Below are positions 18,552-27,220 of a stretch of 64,000 bases of DNA, in pieces (the first letter of the stretch is position 1; each line of letters begins with the position of its first letter). Under the pieces are notes generated by a model that saw nothing but the letters and a program-made list of their open reading frames with translations, was not told the DNA's origin and did no database searches. The position numbers and the translations under genes are program-made. Source of the stretch: Pseudomonadota bacterium (lineage in GTDB: Bacteria > Desulfobacterota > Desulfobulbia > Desulfobulbales > Desulfocapsaceae); NCBI GenBank assembly GCA_018817385.1, contig JAHIUA010000084.1:1-64000 (forward strand). Direction: 5' to 3'.

Positions 18552-19331
18552 TTATTGCAAAAACTGAAGGAGGGTGACGAATCGTTCCCCAAGGTTGTCA
18601 AATTCTCGTCTTAAAAGAATGGTAACCAGGGGGAGTGTCAAACCAATGACGGCAAAAGCAGTTCCGATATTAATTGGGAAGGAGAGGAGAAAGACGTTTA
18701 ATTGAGGAAAGACCCTGGCCAGGATTCCAAGAATCAGACCGGAAAGGAGAAGAATGGCGAGTAAGGGAGCGCTGAATTGGATTCCCAGTGAAAATATCTT
18801 GGAAGAAAGGCTTATCAGATAGGGAATGCCTTCACCTGAGATGTTAAGTTGTCCAGGGGGGAGGATTTCGTATGACTTTGCGGCGATATGGAGAAAGATG
18901 TGATGCCCGTCCACGGCAAGAAAAATAAGGATAGCAAAGATGTTTTGAAATTGAGAAATGAGTTCAATCTGGCGCTCACTTGAAGGATCAAAGACATTGG
19001 CTGCGGCAAAGCCCATTTGGTATCCGATTATGGTTCCGCCATATTCGACTGCAGTAAAAACCATCCTGGCGATTAATCCAATCATGCTTCCCAGTAGAAC
19101 CTCATTGATCATAAGGAGTAGAAAACTTAAAGGAGGCATGGCAAGAGACGCTATCGCAGGAGACATGATAGGATAGAGTACCAAGGAGAACATGAAGGCA
19201 AGTCCTGCTTTGATCCGAGCCGGAGTCTGGTTACTGATAATGACAGGGATTGCCCCGATAAATCCTGCAACCCTGGCGAGGCAGATGAGGAAGGTTTGAA
19301 ATTGCTCTATGGGAAGAAGCTGGAGATCCAC
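18552..19331 (-). CDS. fliR: flagellar export protein FliR
   Basis: A 259-residue hydrophobic protein with about six transmembrane helices; typical FliR features include LVLYPIMSP and the long stretch EYGGTIIGYQMGFAAANVFD then PSSERQIELISQFQN. FliR joins FliP and FliQ to form the helical core of the export gate. It follows fliQ by 6 bases. It is the last gene before the flhB promoter gap. Confidence 0.95.
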   Translation of the reverse strand: MDLQLLPIEQFQTFLICLARVAGFIGAIPVIISNQTPARIKAGLAFMFSLVLYPIMSPAIASLAMPPLSFLLLMINEVLLGSMIGLIARMVFTAVEYGGTIIGYQMGFAAANVFDPSSERQIELISQFQNIFAILIFLAVDGHHIFLHIAAKSYEILPPGQLNISGEGIPYLISLSSKIFSLGIQFSAPLLAILLLSGLILGILARVFPQLNVFLLSFPINIGTAFAVIGLTLPLVTILLRREFDNLGERFVTLLQFLQ

Positions 19332-19337
19332 AATGGC

Positions 19338-19601
19338 CTAGAAACCGGCAATGGAGGTAAAAATAGATCTGGTAAAGGAGGTCATAGTCTGGATCAACCA
19401 GGGAGTCATAAGGAGGAGGGTGATAAAGACGGCAACGATCTTGGGGATAAAGGTAAGGGTCTGTTCGTTAATCTGAGTTGCGGCTTGAAAAATGGAAACA
19501 ATGAGTCCGACAATCATTCCAGCCAAAAGCATGGGGGCCGCCATCATAAGGCTGGTTTGTACTGCCTTTCTGCAGATATCGACGACAAATTCTATGGTCA
19601 T
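19338..19601 (-). CDS. fliQ: flagellar export protein FliQ
   Basis: An 87-residue protein with two transmembrane helices: MTIEFVVDICRKAVQTSLMM, then PMLLAGMIVGLIVSIFQAAT with the conserved QINEQTLTFIPKI turn. It is a subunit of the FliPQR export-gate core. The length is exactly that of the family. Confidence 0.96.
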   Translation of the reverse strand: MTIEFVVDICRKAVQTSLMMAAPMLLAGMIVGLIVSIFQAATQINEQTLTFIPKIVAVFITLLLMTPWLIQTMTSFTRSIFTSIAGF

Positions 19602-19647
19602 GGCATCTTCTCGCGTTAGTTGGAAAATGTGGTGTGGTATAGGTTAG

Positions 19648-20424
19648 TTACTGAAAACTTTGGATAAGTGAACCTACTATTAAAGCCCATCCGTCTACTA
19701 GAACAAAGAGAAGAAGTTTGAAAGGCATGGAGATGATCACTGGAGGTAACATCATCATACCCATGGACATGAGGATGGAAGCAACAACCATGTCAATGAC
19801 CAAAAAAGGAACATAGATCATAAATCCCATTTGAAAGGCGCGTTTGAGTTCAGAGAGCATGAAGGCTGGAATAAGCGTCATGGTGGGAATGTCATCTTTG
19901 TCATAGGGTTCGTTGTTCATGGTGATGTTGGAAAGGAGGCTCAGTTCATTTTCATTTACCTGTGAAAACATGAAGTCACGCATGGGGGCCAGGGTTTGGT
20001 TGAGTGCCTCCTCCTGAGTGATCTGTTCACTGAGGTAAGGTTGTAGTGCTTTATCATTAATGGCATTTAAGGTTGGAGACATGATGAAAAAAGAAAGAAA
20101 CATCGCAAGTCCGATAATAACCTGAGTTGGTGGCATATTCTGGGTTCCCATAGCCTGGCGGACAAAACCAAGGACAATAACGATACGGGTGAAACAGGTT
20201 GTCATCAGGACAATGGCTGGGGCCACGGAGAGAATGGTTAAAAGAAACAGGACCTGGAGTCCGGTTGAAACCTGTTGCGGTGTATTTGCATCTTCTACTC
20301 CGAAACTGATGGTCGGTAAGCCAATAGCAGAAGTTACAGGAGGAGAAAAAAGCAGAAAGAGGGGAAGAAAAAGAAAAAATCCCCTTAAAAGAGTAAGAAG
20401 CCGGTTAGATGGAATTTTGTTCAT
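19648..20424 (-). CDS. fliP: flagellar export protein FliP
   Basis: A 258-residue protein with a cleavable signal-like N-terminus (LLTLLRGFFLFLPLFLLF), then TTCFTRIVIVLGFVRQAMGT, MPPTQVIIGLAMFLSFFIM, a periplasmic segment, and FQMGFMIYVPFLVIDMVVAS with SMGMMMLPPVIISMPFKLLL. These are FliP signatures; it forms the pentameric base of the gate. Start at 20424 (MNKIPSNRL) because a longer open frame only reads back through fliO. The start overlaps the fliO end by 20 bases. Confidence 0.95.
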   Translation of the reverse strand: MNKIPSNRLLTLLRGFFLFLPLFLLFSPPVTSAIGLPTISFGVEDANTPQQVSTGLQVLFLLTILSVAPAIVLMTTCFTRIVIVLGFVRQAMGTQNMPPTQVIIGLAMFLSFFIMSPTLNAINDKALQPYLSEQITQEEALNQTLAPMRDFMFSQVNENELSLLSNITMNNEPYDKDDIPTMTLIPAFMLSELKRAFQMGFMIYVPFLVIDMVVASILMSMGMMMLPPVIISMPFKLLLFVLVDGWALIVGSLIQSFQ

Positions 20425-20806
20425 GCTGTTCTGTAGCAGTTTCCAGGGTAGCGGAAAAGTTGTGATTTTTTTCGGCATCAAGTGTTGCCAGAAGTGTGAT
20501 TGTATCATTGCCCAGGCCAAGGAGATACTCTCGGCCAGCGACTTCAACGAGACAGAGGGACTTTTTAGCCATGAGGTGACGGGTCTCAAGAATTTTAATC
20601 TGAGACTTTCTGTTGGAGTGGGCGAGAGAGAGCCGTTTTCTGGCCAGGCCATAGATGATGAGGAGAAGACCAAGAACGACCAGTAATCCCCACAACATCC
20701 TTAGACCTGCAGAAGCCAGAGAAGTATCTGTGCCGGCAGCCATTACATGATCTGCCATCAGGACTGAAATAACAGCACAACAGAGGGGGAGTACTTTTGG
20801 CGACAT
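20405..20806 (-). CDS. fliO: flagellar biosynthesis protein FliO
   Basis: A 133-residue membrane protein with a short N-terminal hydrophobic segment (signal-like), a transmembrane helix WGLLVVLGLLLIIYGLARKR, and a cytosolic domain with IKILETRHLMAKKSLCLVEV and AGREYLLGLGNDTITLLATL. It assists FliP assembly. The order fliN-fliO-fliP supports the call despite low family conservation. Confidence 0.9.
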   Translation of the reverse strand: MSPKVLPLCCAVISVLMADHVMAAGTDTSLASAGLRMLWGLLVVLGLLLIIYGLARKRLSLAHSNRKSQIKILETRHLMAKKSLCLVEVAGREYLLGLGNDTITLLATLDAEKNHNFSATLETATEQHEQNSI

Positions 20807-20815
20807 CTTTTCCCC

Positions 20816-21214
20816 CTAGCCAAGTTGTTCTATGCGATCACTTGGACTGACTACCTCGGTAAGGCGTATTCCAAATTTATCACCTACCATCACCGCTTCT
20901 CCCTTGGCAATAAGTTTGGAATTGACGAAGAGGTCAAGAGGTTCTCCGGCAAGTTTGTCGAGCTCAATAACATAGCCTTCTCCCATTTTTAAAAGATCTT
21001 TGAGAAGAATTTTACTCCGTCCAACCTCCACTGAGATTTGTAGTGGAACATCATAGAGAAACTCAAGACCACGTTGCCCTTGAGACGAAAAAGGTCCTGA
21101 AGATTTTTTTTGATACTCTGAGGGATCCGGAGTATCTGTTTCATCACTATTCAAAAGTTCTTTGATCTCATCTGGGTCTGGTTTGGCGTTTTTTTGTATA
21201 TTATCTGTTTTCAT
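20816..21214 (-). CDS. fliN: flagellar motor switch protein FliN
   Basis: A 132-residue C-ring protein. The N-terminal 55 residues are polar and acidic; the C-terminal SpoA domain has LEFLYDVPLQISVEVGRSKI, LKDLLKMGEGYVIELDKLAG and VNSKLIAKGEAVMVGDKFGI, then RLTEV. Start at 21214 is chosen because AGGAG lies seven bases upstream. It overlaps the fliM end by 14 bases. FliN forms the base of the C-ring and also binds the FliH export complex. Confidence 0.95.
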   Translation of the reverse strand: MKTDNIQKNAKPDPDEIKELLNSDETDTPDPSEYQKKSSGPFSSQGQRGLEFLYDVPLQISVEVGRSKILLKDLLKMGEGYVIELDKLAGEPLDLFVNSKLIAKGEAVMVGDKFGIRLTEVVSPSDRIEQLG

Positions 21215-22208
21215 TATGTTCTCCTGAATCATACACACCGGTCAAGTGGATAGCTTTTTTTCCGCTGATGGTCCCGGGAATTGCGAAAAATTTGAGATTG
21301 TCTTCAACGAGTATTTTTAGAGGTGCATTCGGGTCGTAATCAATGTTGATGATGTCGCCTTTCTTGAAATTCATTATCTTCTTGACGGGTAGGGTGATTG
21401 TTCCTGATTGTGCTATAACAGTTGTAGACATCTCTTGCAGTTTAGAAATCAGGAGCTCTTGCCACCCAGATTGGCGAATAGTCTTAATGGTCAGGAGATC
21501 TCGTAGTTGTTCCCGGACCGGATCGAGTGTTGTAATGGGAAAGACAATATCGAACATGCCGGAAAGACTTCCAACTTGAATTTTGAAGTGCCCGATGAGG
21601 ACTTCTGCATCCGGTTCTGCAATGGAAACAAGTCTTGAGTTGCTTTCTATTTTGACAATGGAAGATTTAATTTTTATGACCTGGGTAAAGGCCTTGTCAA
21701 TGTCTAAACAGGCCTTGGCAATGATTGATTTGAGGACATTGAGTTCAATGGTGGTTGGCTTGCGCTCCAGATGTATGGGGGCGAGTTCCGTTGAGGCACC
21801 GAGCATAATTTCAATAAGAGAAAAACAGAGTTCTGAATCAAGAGCTACGAGGGCACCATTTTTAAGGGGCTCGAGATTCAAGACACTTATCGCTCCGGAA
21901 TTTTTCTGGGACATCAGATATTCTTGGAACTCAATGGTAGTGATTTCTGTCCTGGTGATGGTGAATGTTCTCTGGAGGTGGTTGGTCAGGGTGATGGCAA
22001 AATTTTGGGCAAAGGCATCCAGGATAATATCGAGATTAGGGATGCGATGCTGTTCCTCTGACGATCTTGCCATCTGAAAGAGATTCAGGGCGGTGACATT
22101 TACGTTGGAAAACCTTTTATCGTCACCTTGAAGGTCCGTAGATACCTGGCCGCTTTTTATGGCAGCCAATAATTCAGCAATCTCTTCCTTTTTCAGAATT
22201 GGTTCCAC
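21201..22208 (-). CDS. fliM: flagellar motor switch protein FliM
   Basis: A 335-residue C-ring protein: an N-terminal tail with LKKEEIAELLAAIKSGQ (the CheY-binding region in the family), a central CheC-like domain (about 45-230), and a C-terminal SpoA domain with VKKIMNFKKGDIINIDYDPN. The N-terminal CheY-binding motif is less acidic than the classical LSQxEIDALL but recognisably derived. It is the predicted target of the CheY encoded at 38966. It precedes fliN and follows fliL. Confidence 0.93.
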   Translation of the reverse strand: MEPILKKEEIAELLAAIKSGQVSTDLQGDDKRFSNVNVTALNLFQMARSSEEQHRIPNLDIILDAFAQNFAITLTNHLQRTFTITRTEITTIEFQEYLMSQKNSGAISVLNLEPLKNGALVALDSELCFSLIEIMLGASTELAPIHLERKPTTIELNVLKSIIAKACLDIDKAFTQVIKIKSSIVKIESNSRLVSIAEPDAEVLIGHFKIQVGSLSGMFDIVFPITTLDPVREQLRDLLTIKTIRQSGWQELLISKLQEMSTTVIAQSGTITLPVKKIMNFKKGDIINIDYDPNAPLKILVEDNLKFFAIPGTISGKKAIHLTGVYDSGEHNENR

Positions 22209-22262
22209 TGATTTTTCCTGTTTTTGTCAGCTAATTGAAATGGCTCTGTGGTTCCGATACGT

Positions 22263-22778
22263 TTATTGGACAACAAAATCTGTAAAATAAATGGCTTTTA
22301 TCTTCCCATTTTGCAGAAACGAGTTGATTTTGCTGACCAGTTCTGCCTTGAGTTGTTTCTTGCCTTGGAGATCATGGAGTTCTTCATAGGTCTTATTGCC
22401 AACCAGGAGAAGGATCGCATCCCTGATCTGGGGCATACGTTTATTCACCTCTTCAAGTGCTTCTTCTTTGTTCAATTCAATGGTCAGTGCCGCCTTGACA
22501 TAATGGCTTTCGTCTTCGCTGATGATATTGACGATGAACTCTTTGATATCGACCATTGGTCCAATGTCACTATTCTGGCTGATTTCAGGAACAGGTACTT
22601 TTAACCCTGGATCCTTTTCCTCTTCCGGCACTGGTTGAGTCTTGAAGACGAAAAAATAGAGCACAGCTGCGATGACAAGGAGAAGGACCAGAGCAGCCGA
22701 CCCGATGATAATAAGTTTTTTCTTTTTATTCTCGGTTTGTTCAGGGGCATCTTCTTTATTTTTCTTTTTTTCGGCCAT
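22263..22778 (-). CDS. fliL: stator-associated protein FliL
   Basis: A 171-residue protein: lysine-rich cytosolic N-terminus, one transmembrane helix (about 28-50, LIIIGSAALVLLLVIAAVLY) and a periplasmic domain with MVDIKEFIVNIIS, HYVKAALTIEL and INSFLQNGKIKAIYFTDFVV at the C-terminus. FliL forms rings around stator units and stabilises torque. It lies between motB and fliM. A 243-base gap before it (22779-23021) holds no gene. Confidence 0.94.
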   Translation of the reverse strand: MAEKKKNKEDAPEQTENKKKKLIIIGSAALVLLLVIAAVLYFFVFKTQPVPEEEKDPGLKVPVPEISQNSDIGPMVDIKEFIVNIISEDESHYVKAALTIELNKEEALEEVNKRMPQIRDAILLLVGNKTYEELHDLQGKKQLKAELVSKINSFLQNGKIKAIYFTDFVVQ

Positions 22779-23021
22779 GGTTATATCTCTTGTTGTTTTT
22801 TAAGACAAATAATTTAAAAAGAATACTACTCCTATGGATAGTATCTATCACCAACTCACTGCATTTTCGTATAAAACCTGATATGTTCTTTTGCTCTACT
22901 CTTCAGAGTCAAGTGAAACTTTTTGTACAGAGAAGAACTGGTGTGCTTACTCGTGTTGCTGTAAATTGTTTTCAATCGACAGGGTATGTTTTTCAGGATG
23001 AGGACCTTTTCTGACAGCTTA

Positions 23022-23813
23022 TCAGAGAGGAATTTCACCAGGCTTGGCTCCCGTAGGGCCGATACCGATGAGAGTATTGGCTCGGAGAACGAAGTCAACT
23101 CTTCTGTTTTTCGTCATGTTTTCTTCACTGGTGTTGGGAGCAACAGGCCTTTCTGAACCATAGCCAATGGCAGCCATGCGATCCAATGGAAGAAGATCAC
23201 TTTTTTTGAAAAAGCGCATAACCGAAACGGCTCGTTCAACGGAGAGGTTCCAGTTGTCAATTTTGCGTGTGGAAACCGGACTGGAGTCCGTGTGTCCCTC
23301 AATTCGTAAACGCATGGGTAATGGCCTGATAATATCAGCAATTTTTCGTAATAGAGGGTAGGCCGTGGGAGATACTGTGGATTGTCCTTTATTAAAAAGA
23401 ATTGAATTATTGATTCGAAGGATGATGGTGTCATTATCTTTTTTTATCAGTTCAATGTCCTCAGGGACTTTTGATTCTTTAATCTGTGATTCGATTCGTT
23501 TATAGATCTTTGTTGCCATCTCGTTCTGGATTGGAGCAAATTTGGATATGGGCACACTGGGAAGAATCGGTAGAGAAAAGTCAATCCGGGCAGGTTTGGA
23601 ATGGACACCAAAGGCATCTCGGATGGAACTTGAGGCAGCAGTAAATTTCACCTCATCCATACTGGCCATGGATAAGAGAAGAACAAAAAAGGTGAGAAGC
23701 AGGGTCACCAGGTCGGAATAGGTTACCATCCATGCCGGTGCACCTCCGCTGCAGTCACATTTCGGGCATTGTTTCTCTTCCTGAGGGGCCTTATCTTGAT
23801 TGTTGTTTGACAT
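23022..23813 (-). CDS. motB: flagellar stator protein MotB
   Basis: A 263-residue stator subunit: one transmembrane helix with the ion-binding Asp34 in YSDLVTLLLTFFVLLLS, a plug/linker region, and a C-terminal OmpA-like peptidoglycan-binding domain with LRIEGHTDSSPV and NLSVERAVSVMRFF. The cytosolic N-terminus carries the cysteine cluster CPKCDC at residues 16-21, which could bind a metal. The pair is more like PomB/MotS-type stators than enterobacterial MotB. It follows motA by 12 bases. Confidence 0.94.
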   Translation of the reverse strand: MSNNNQDKAPQEEKQCPKCDCSGGAPAWMVTYSDLVTLLLTFFVLLLSMASMDEVKFTAASSSIRDAFGVHSKPARIDFSLPILPSVPISKFAPIQNEMATKIYKRIESQIKESKVPEDIELIKKDNDTIILRINNSILFNKGQSTVSPTAYPLLRKIADIIRPLPMRLRIEGHTDSSPVSTRKIDNWNLSVERAVSVMRFFKKSDLLPLDRMAAIGYGSERPVAPNTSEENMTKNRRVDFVLRANTLIGIGPTGAKPGEIPL

Positions 23814-23825
23814 AATGCGAGAAAT

Positions 23826-24593
23826 CTATTTGTTAAAGGTTGATTCTCGAAGTTTCGGTGCAATAAAGGCATGGAGCTTTTGTTCCATGATCCGTGGATT
23901 TTCTCCTGAAAGAATAGACTGCATGCCCTCAATGATTAAGGTCTTGGTGAGGACCTCAGATGCTGATCTGTTTTTTAACTTGCCCGCCATGGGTGAAAAG
24001 AGGACATTGGCGAGAACTGCTCCATAGAAAGTGGTCAGAAGGGCTACAGCCATCGCAGGACCAATGGCGTCTGGATCGCTCATGTTCATCAGCATTTGGA
24101 CCAGACCGATCAAGGTGCCGACCATACCCATAGCCGGTGCATATGCGGCGAGAGAAACAAATATCTCCGCACCCTTGTCGTGTCGTTCTTTGATATATTC
24201 CACTTCCGTATTGAGCATGGAGCGAAGGGTGTCTGGTTCCTGGCCGTCAACTGCCATCTGCATAGCCTTAAGAAGGAAATTGTCTTCCACAGCTTCCATC
24301 ATTCCCTGCAGTGAAAGGATCCCCTCTTTTCTTGCTTTGTTCGCAAATCCCATGAGTTGTACTATCAGAGAATTTGGAGATTCGTCTACACTGAGAATAG
24401 TTTTTTTGGCAACAGCCATGGCCCCGGCAATATCTTTAAAAGGATAATGGACCAGGGCTACCCCGGCTGTACCGCCAAAGACGATAAGGATGGAGGGGGT
24501 GTTGATAAAAATGGAGAGGGGGCCACCCTGTATAATAGCCATAAGCATCAGGCCAAAGGCAATGGCGACTCCTAAAATTGTTGCGAGATCCAA
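23826..24593 (-). CDS. motA: flagellar stator protein MotA/PomA
   Basis: A 255-residue protein with four transmembrane helices and a cytoplasmic loop (about 60-145). The N-terminus DLATILGVAIAFGLMLMAII, GGPLSIFINTPSILIVFGG, and the helix 3-4 segment APAMGMVGTLIGLVQMLMNM are characteristic. The short opening and lack of the enterobacterial cytosolic insert place it nearer the PomA type, often sodium-driven; ion choice is inference. Confidence 0.93.
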   Translation of the reverse strand: MDLATILGVAIAFGLMLMAIIQGGPLSIFINTPSILIVFGGTAGVALVHYPFKDIAGAMAVAKKTILSVDESPNSLIVQLMGFANKARKEGILSLQGMMEAVEDNFLLKAMQMAVDGQEPDTLRSMLNTEVEYIKERHDKGAEIFVSLAAYAPAMGMVGTLIGLVQMLMNMSDPDAIGPAMAVALLTTFYGAVLANVLFSPMAGKLKNRSASEVLTKTLIIEGMQSILSGENPRIMEQKLHAFIAPKLRESTFNK

Positions 24594-24781
24594 AAGAAAA
24601 TCCTCCGCTTCACAAAATGATGTATGTTAAGTTTTTTTCATCATATAATCTAGCGTCCTTAAAAACAATGCAAAATGTATTCCCAACTGTTTTGATTCCT
24701 TTCAAATATCTTTGTTGCTGATTTGTTGAGTTTTTGACGTTCTTGTCCAAGGGGGAAGACAATGTGGAAGAAAAAAGGTAA

Positions 24782-24811
24782 CAACGTGTGTCATAAAAAT
24801 GACAGACGTTG
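24782..24811. repeat. inverted repeat CAACGTGTGTCAT...ATGACAGACGTTG
   Basis: Two 13-base arms separated by AAAA, matching at 12 of 13 positions. It lies about 190 bases upstream of motA. It could be an operator or a weak hairpin; no run of T follows on either strand. Confidence 0.45.
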
Positions 24812-24911
24812 ACTGAGAGGAAAAGGGAGACAGAAGAGTTGAATTAAGAAGCTAAGACAAGAAAATATAAAAAAAGCGATTTTATCAAATTGATTTTGAG
24901 GAGAAGAGCGA

Positions 24912-24954
24912 TCCAATCTCATGGTCTTGCTTGAATGAAGACCATGAGATTGGA
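24912..24954. terminator. 17-bp perfect hairpin downstream of flgE
   Basis: TCCAATCTCATGGTCTT, a nine-base loop, then AAGACCATGAGATTGGA. It lies about 70 bases beyond the flgE stop on the minus strand and is the likely end of the hook transcript, although no U-tract follows. Confidence 0.55.
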
Positions 24955-25022
24955 GGGGAGGGAGAATGGGGGACCTATTGTTTGTAGGCGTTCGGCAAGA
25001 AAAGAATCAGTTGTAACTCGTC

Positions 25023-26279
25023 CTAACGTTTCAAATTAATCAGTTCACCCAGAAGTTCATCAACCGTGGTGATAATTTTGGAGTTGGCCTGAAATCCCCT
25101 TTGGGTGGTAATCATTTTAACGAATTCCTGTCCCATATCGACATTGGATTGTTCAAGGGAATTGGTAAAAATTTTCCCTAGTTCTGGACCTGGGATACCG
25201 CTACGGGGGACACCAGAGGTGCCTGTGCTAATAAACATGTTTGAACCGACCATTTCCAGTCCGCCCGGGTTGTTGAATTTTGCGAGAACCAGATTGGAAA
25301 CTTTGACCTGTTCGCCATTGGAGTAGGAGGCAATAACGATTCCCTCAGCATTTATGCCGACATTGGTCAGGTTGCCTGCCGCAAATCCGTTCTGGTCCTG
25401 AGAGATAACCGTGGAGGCACTGTTGAACTGAGTTGTATCAAAGGTGACATCTATTGCCGTGGGGGTGGAACCATTGAGCCAATCGATAACTGGAATCTGT
25501 CCGGTACCGTTGCCGACAATGGCATCATCAAGGGTGCCATCTTCATTAAAGACAATTTGGGTGGCACCAGCACCTCCCAGCGCTCCCCCATCACTATCTT
25601 CGGCACTCCAGTTCCAGTTCCAGGTGTTGTCAACGGCATCTTTCACGAAGTAGATCGTTACGAGATGCGAGCTGCCGAGGGTGTCAAATACCGCAGTTGA
25701 TGCTGAATAATTATAGGTTGCTGGAATTGTTGGGTCAAATGCTGCTACAGGAGGTACTTCGCTGGCATCCAGATTGGTGTTATAGGTTATCATATCTGTG
25801 ACCTTGGCCGGTACCAGGCCTACATTTTCTACCTGGATATCGGTTGGGTCACCCGGAAGGATAGCGCCATTCTCGTCAAAGGCTTTTCCTAGAACATGGT
25901 ACCCTTCAGGATTGATCAGGAATCCATCTGCGTCAAAGCGGAAGGCACCAGCTCTCGAGTAAAACGTTGTGTCATTACCCTCTTCTTTGAGCATGAAGAA
26001 CCCTTCGCCCTCAATCGCGACATCGGTGTTTGAGGATGTGTTTTCAAAGGTGCCCTGGCTGAAAATGTTGTCAACTTTGGAGACATTTACACCACGTCCG
26101 ACCTGGGAATTTCCTCCTGAACCGGAAATGTTGCTGGAAAGGAGATCAGAAAAAACGGTTCTTGCCCCTTTAAAGCCGAGTGTGTTGGTGTTGGCAAGAT
26201 TGTTGCCAATTACGCTCATTGCCTGTGAATTCGTGTTGAGTCCACTTACTCCGCTGTATAGTGCACTGGTGATACCCAT
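25023..26279 (-). CDS. flgE: flagellar hook protein FlgE
   Basis: A 418-residue axial protein: MGITSALYSGVSGLNTNSQA, then VIGNNLANTNTLGFKGARTV and FSDLL, and the C-terminal helix EFVKMITTQRGFQANSKIIT. The central region (about 140-330) has hook-protein beta domains. It polymerises into the hook. SD GGAGG lies 8 bases before the ATG. It follows flgD by about 48 bases. Confidence 0.96.
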   Translation of the reverse strand: MGITSALYSGVSGLNTNSQAMSVIGNNLANTNTLGFKGARTVFSDLLSSNISGSGGNSQVGRGVNVSKVDNIFSQGTFENTSSNTDVAIEGEGFFMLKEEGNDTTFYSRAGAFRFDADGFLINPEGYHVLGKAFDENGAILPGDPTDIQVENVGLVPAKVTDMITYNTNLDASEVPPVAAFDPTIPATYNYSASTAVFDTLGSSHLVTIYFVKDAVDNTWNWNWSAEDSDGGALGGAGATQIVFNEDGTLDDAIVGNGTGQIPVIDWLNGSTPTAIDVTFDTTQFNSASTVISQDQNGFAAGNLTNVGINAEGIVIASYSNGEQVKVSNLVLAKFNNPGGLEMVGSNMFISTGTSGVPRSGIPGPELGKIFTNSLEQSNVDMGQEFVKMITTQRGFQANSKIITTVDELLGELINLKR

Positions 26280-26327
26280 AAGTAAATCCTCCCGTTTGGT
26301 CTGGATGGTGAAATCAGTTTGATGGTT

Positions 26328-27155
26328 CTATCTCTCTAAGTAGTACTGGAGTTGTTCTAATGCGATCTGATCTTCATCCTTGGGAACAGATTCTGTCACG
26401 TAGGGCGAGGTCGCCGTCTTGGCTACCTTGTTGATATCATTTATAGAATACCCTGTTTTGTTGATGGCGTTGCCGTCTGCCTCATAAGCGGCAAGAATGT
26501 TTGCTAAGCTGATTTCTCCGGCTTGGGTGTAAAGGAGTGCCCCCCCTGTAGTGGAATCAAAGTCTATACCTGTAACCTTTGAGCGAATGAGGGGAGAGAT
26601 GGCAACGGATGTCTCGTTTCCACCTGCGTTTGCCTGGAGAACGATATGGTATTTGCCATCTGGTACACTGTTCCCTCCACTGTCCAAGCCATCCCATTCT
26701 AAAAAATGGTTTCCTGCTTCAAGGTCTGTTGGAGTGAGTGTGGCGAGAGTCGTATTGTCTTCATTTTGAATAGTGATTGTGACTGAGGATGCGGTACCGT
26801 CAAGTTGATAGCCTATGTCCACAGGATTCCCGGAAAATTCAAATACACTTTCCTGGTAGACAACTTCCTTGCCTATGAGGTCTATTGAGGTGAATCGATC
26901 AGACTTTATCTGGGCATCAGCCAGTTCTGTCATGCTGTCGTTGAGGTTTACTAACTGTTCCAGAGAACTGAACTGGGCAAGCTGAGCGGTGAACTCAGTG
27001 GGGTCGTCAGGGTTTAAGGGATCCTGATTTTGGAGCTGGGCAACGAGCAGAGTGAGAAATTCTTCTTTCCCCATGATCTCATCATTCTTCGAGGTGGAAG
27101 AAGTCTCTGTCTGTGCAGTACTGGGGAATTGATAGATTTCTGAAATTGCACTCAT
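26328..27155 (-). CDS. flgD: hook scaffolding protein FlgD
   Basis: A 275-residue hook cap protein with the N-terminal signature KEEFLTLLVAQLQNQDPLNP followed by EFTAQLAQFSSLEQLVNLN, then FlgD Ig-like and tudor-like beta domains (about 85-205) including GNHFLEWDGLDSGGNSVPDG. The C-terminal 55 residues are longer than in enterobacterial FlgD. It is exported and removed when the hook is complete. Confidence 0.93.
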   Translation of the reverse strand: MSAISEIYQFPSTAQTETSSTSKNDEIMGKEEFLTLLVAQLQNQDPLNPDDPTEFTAQLAQFSSLEQLVNLNDSMTELADAQIKSDRFTSIDLIGKEVVYQESVFEFSGNPVDIGYQLDGTASSVTITIQNEDNTTLATLTPTDLEAGNHFLEWDGLDSGGNSVPDGKYHIVLQANAGGNETSVAISPLIRSKVTGIDFDSTTGGALLYTQAGEISLANILAAYEADGNAINKTGYSINDINKVAKTATSPYVTESVPKDEDQIALEQLQYYLER

Positions 27156-27220
27156 TGTTTTTTTCCTTTCCCTTGAAATTCGCTAAGAATTATGGGACGG
27201 CAATCCTGCTTGCATTATCT

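Larger units (their letters stand above)
24594..25022. other. 429-base gap between flgE and motA
   Basis: No gene is seen. The gap contains an imperfect inverted repeat (24782-24811), a long hairpin (24912-24954), and at 24669-24684 a weak sigma54-like match on the minus strand, GGGAATACATTTTGCA, whose -12 half is perfect and -24 half poor. It therefore separates a hook transcript (ending at flgE) from a stator/switch/export transcript (starting at motA). Confidence 0.5.
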
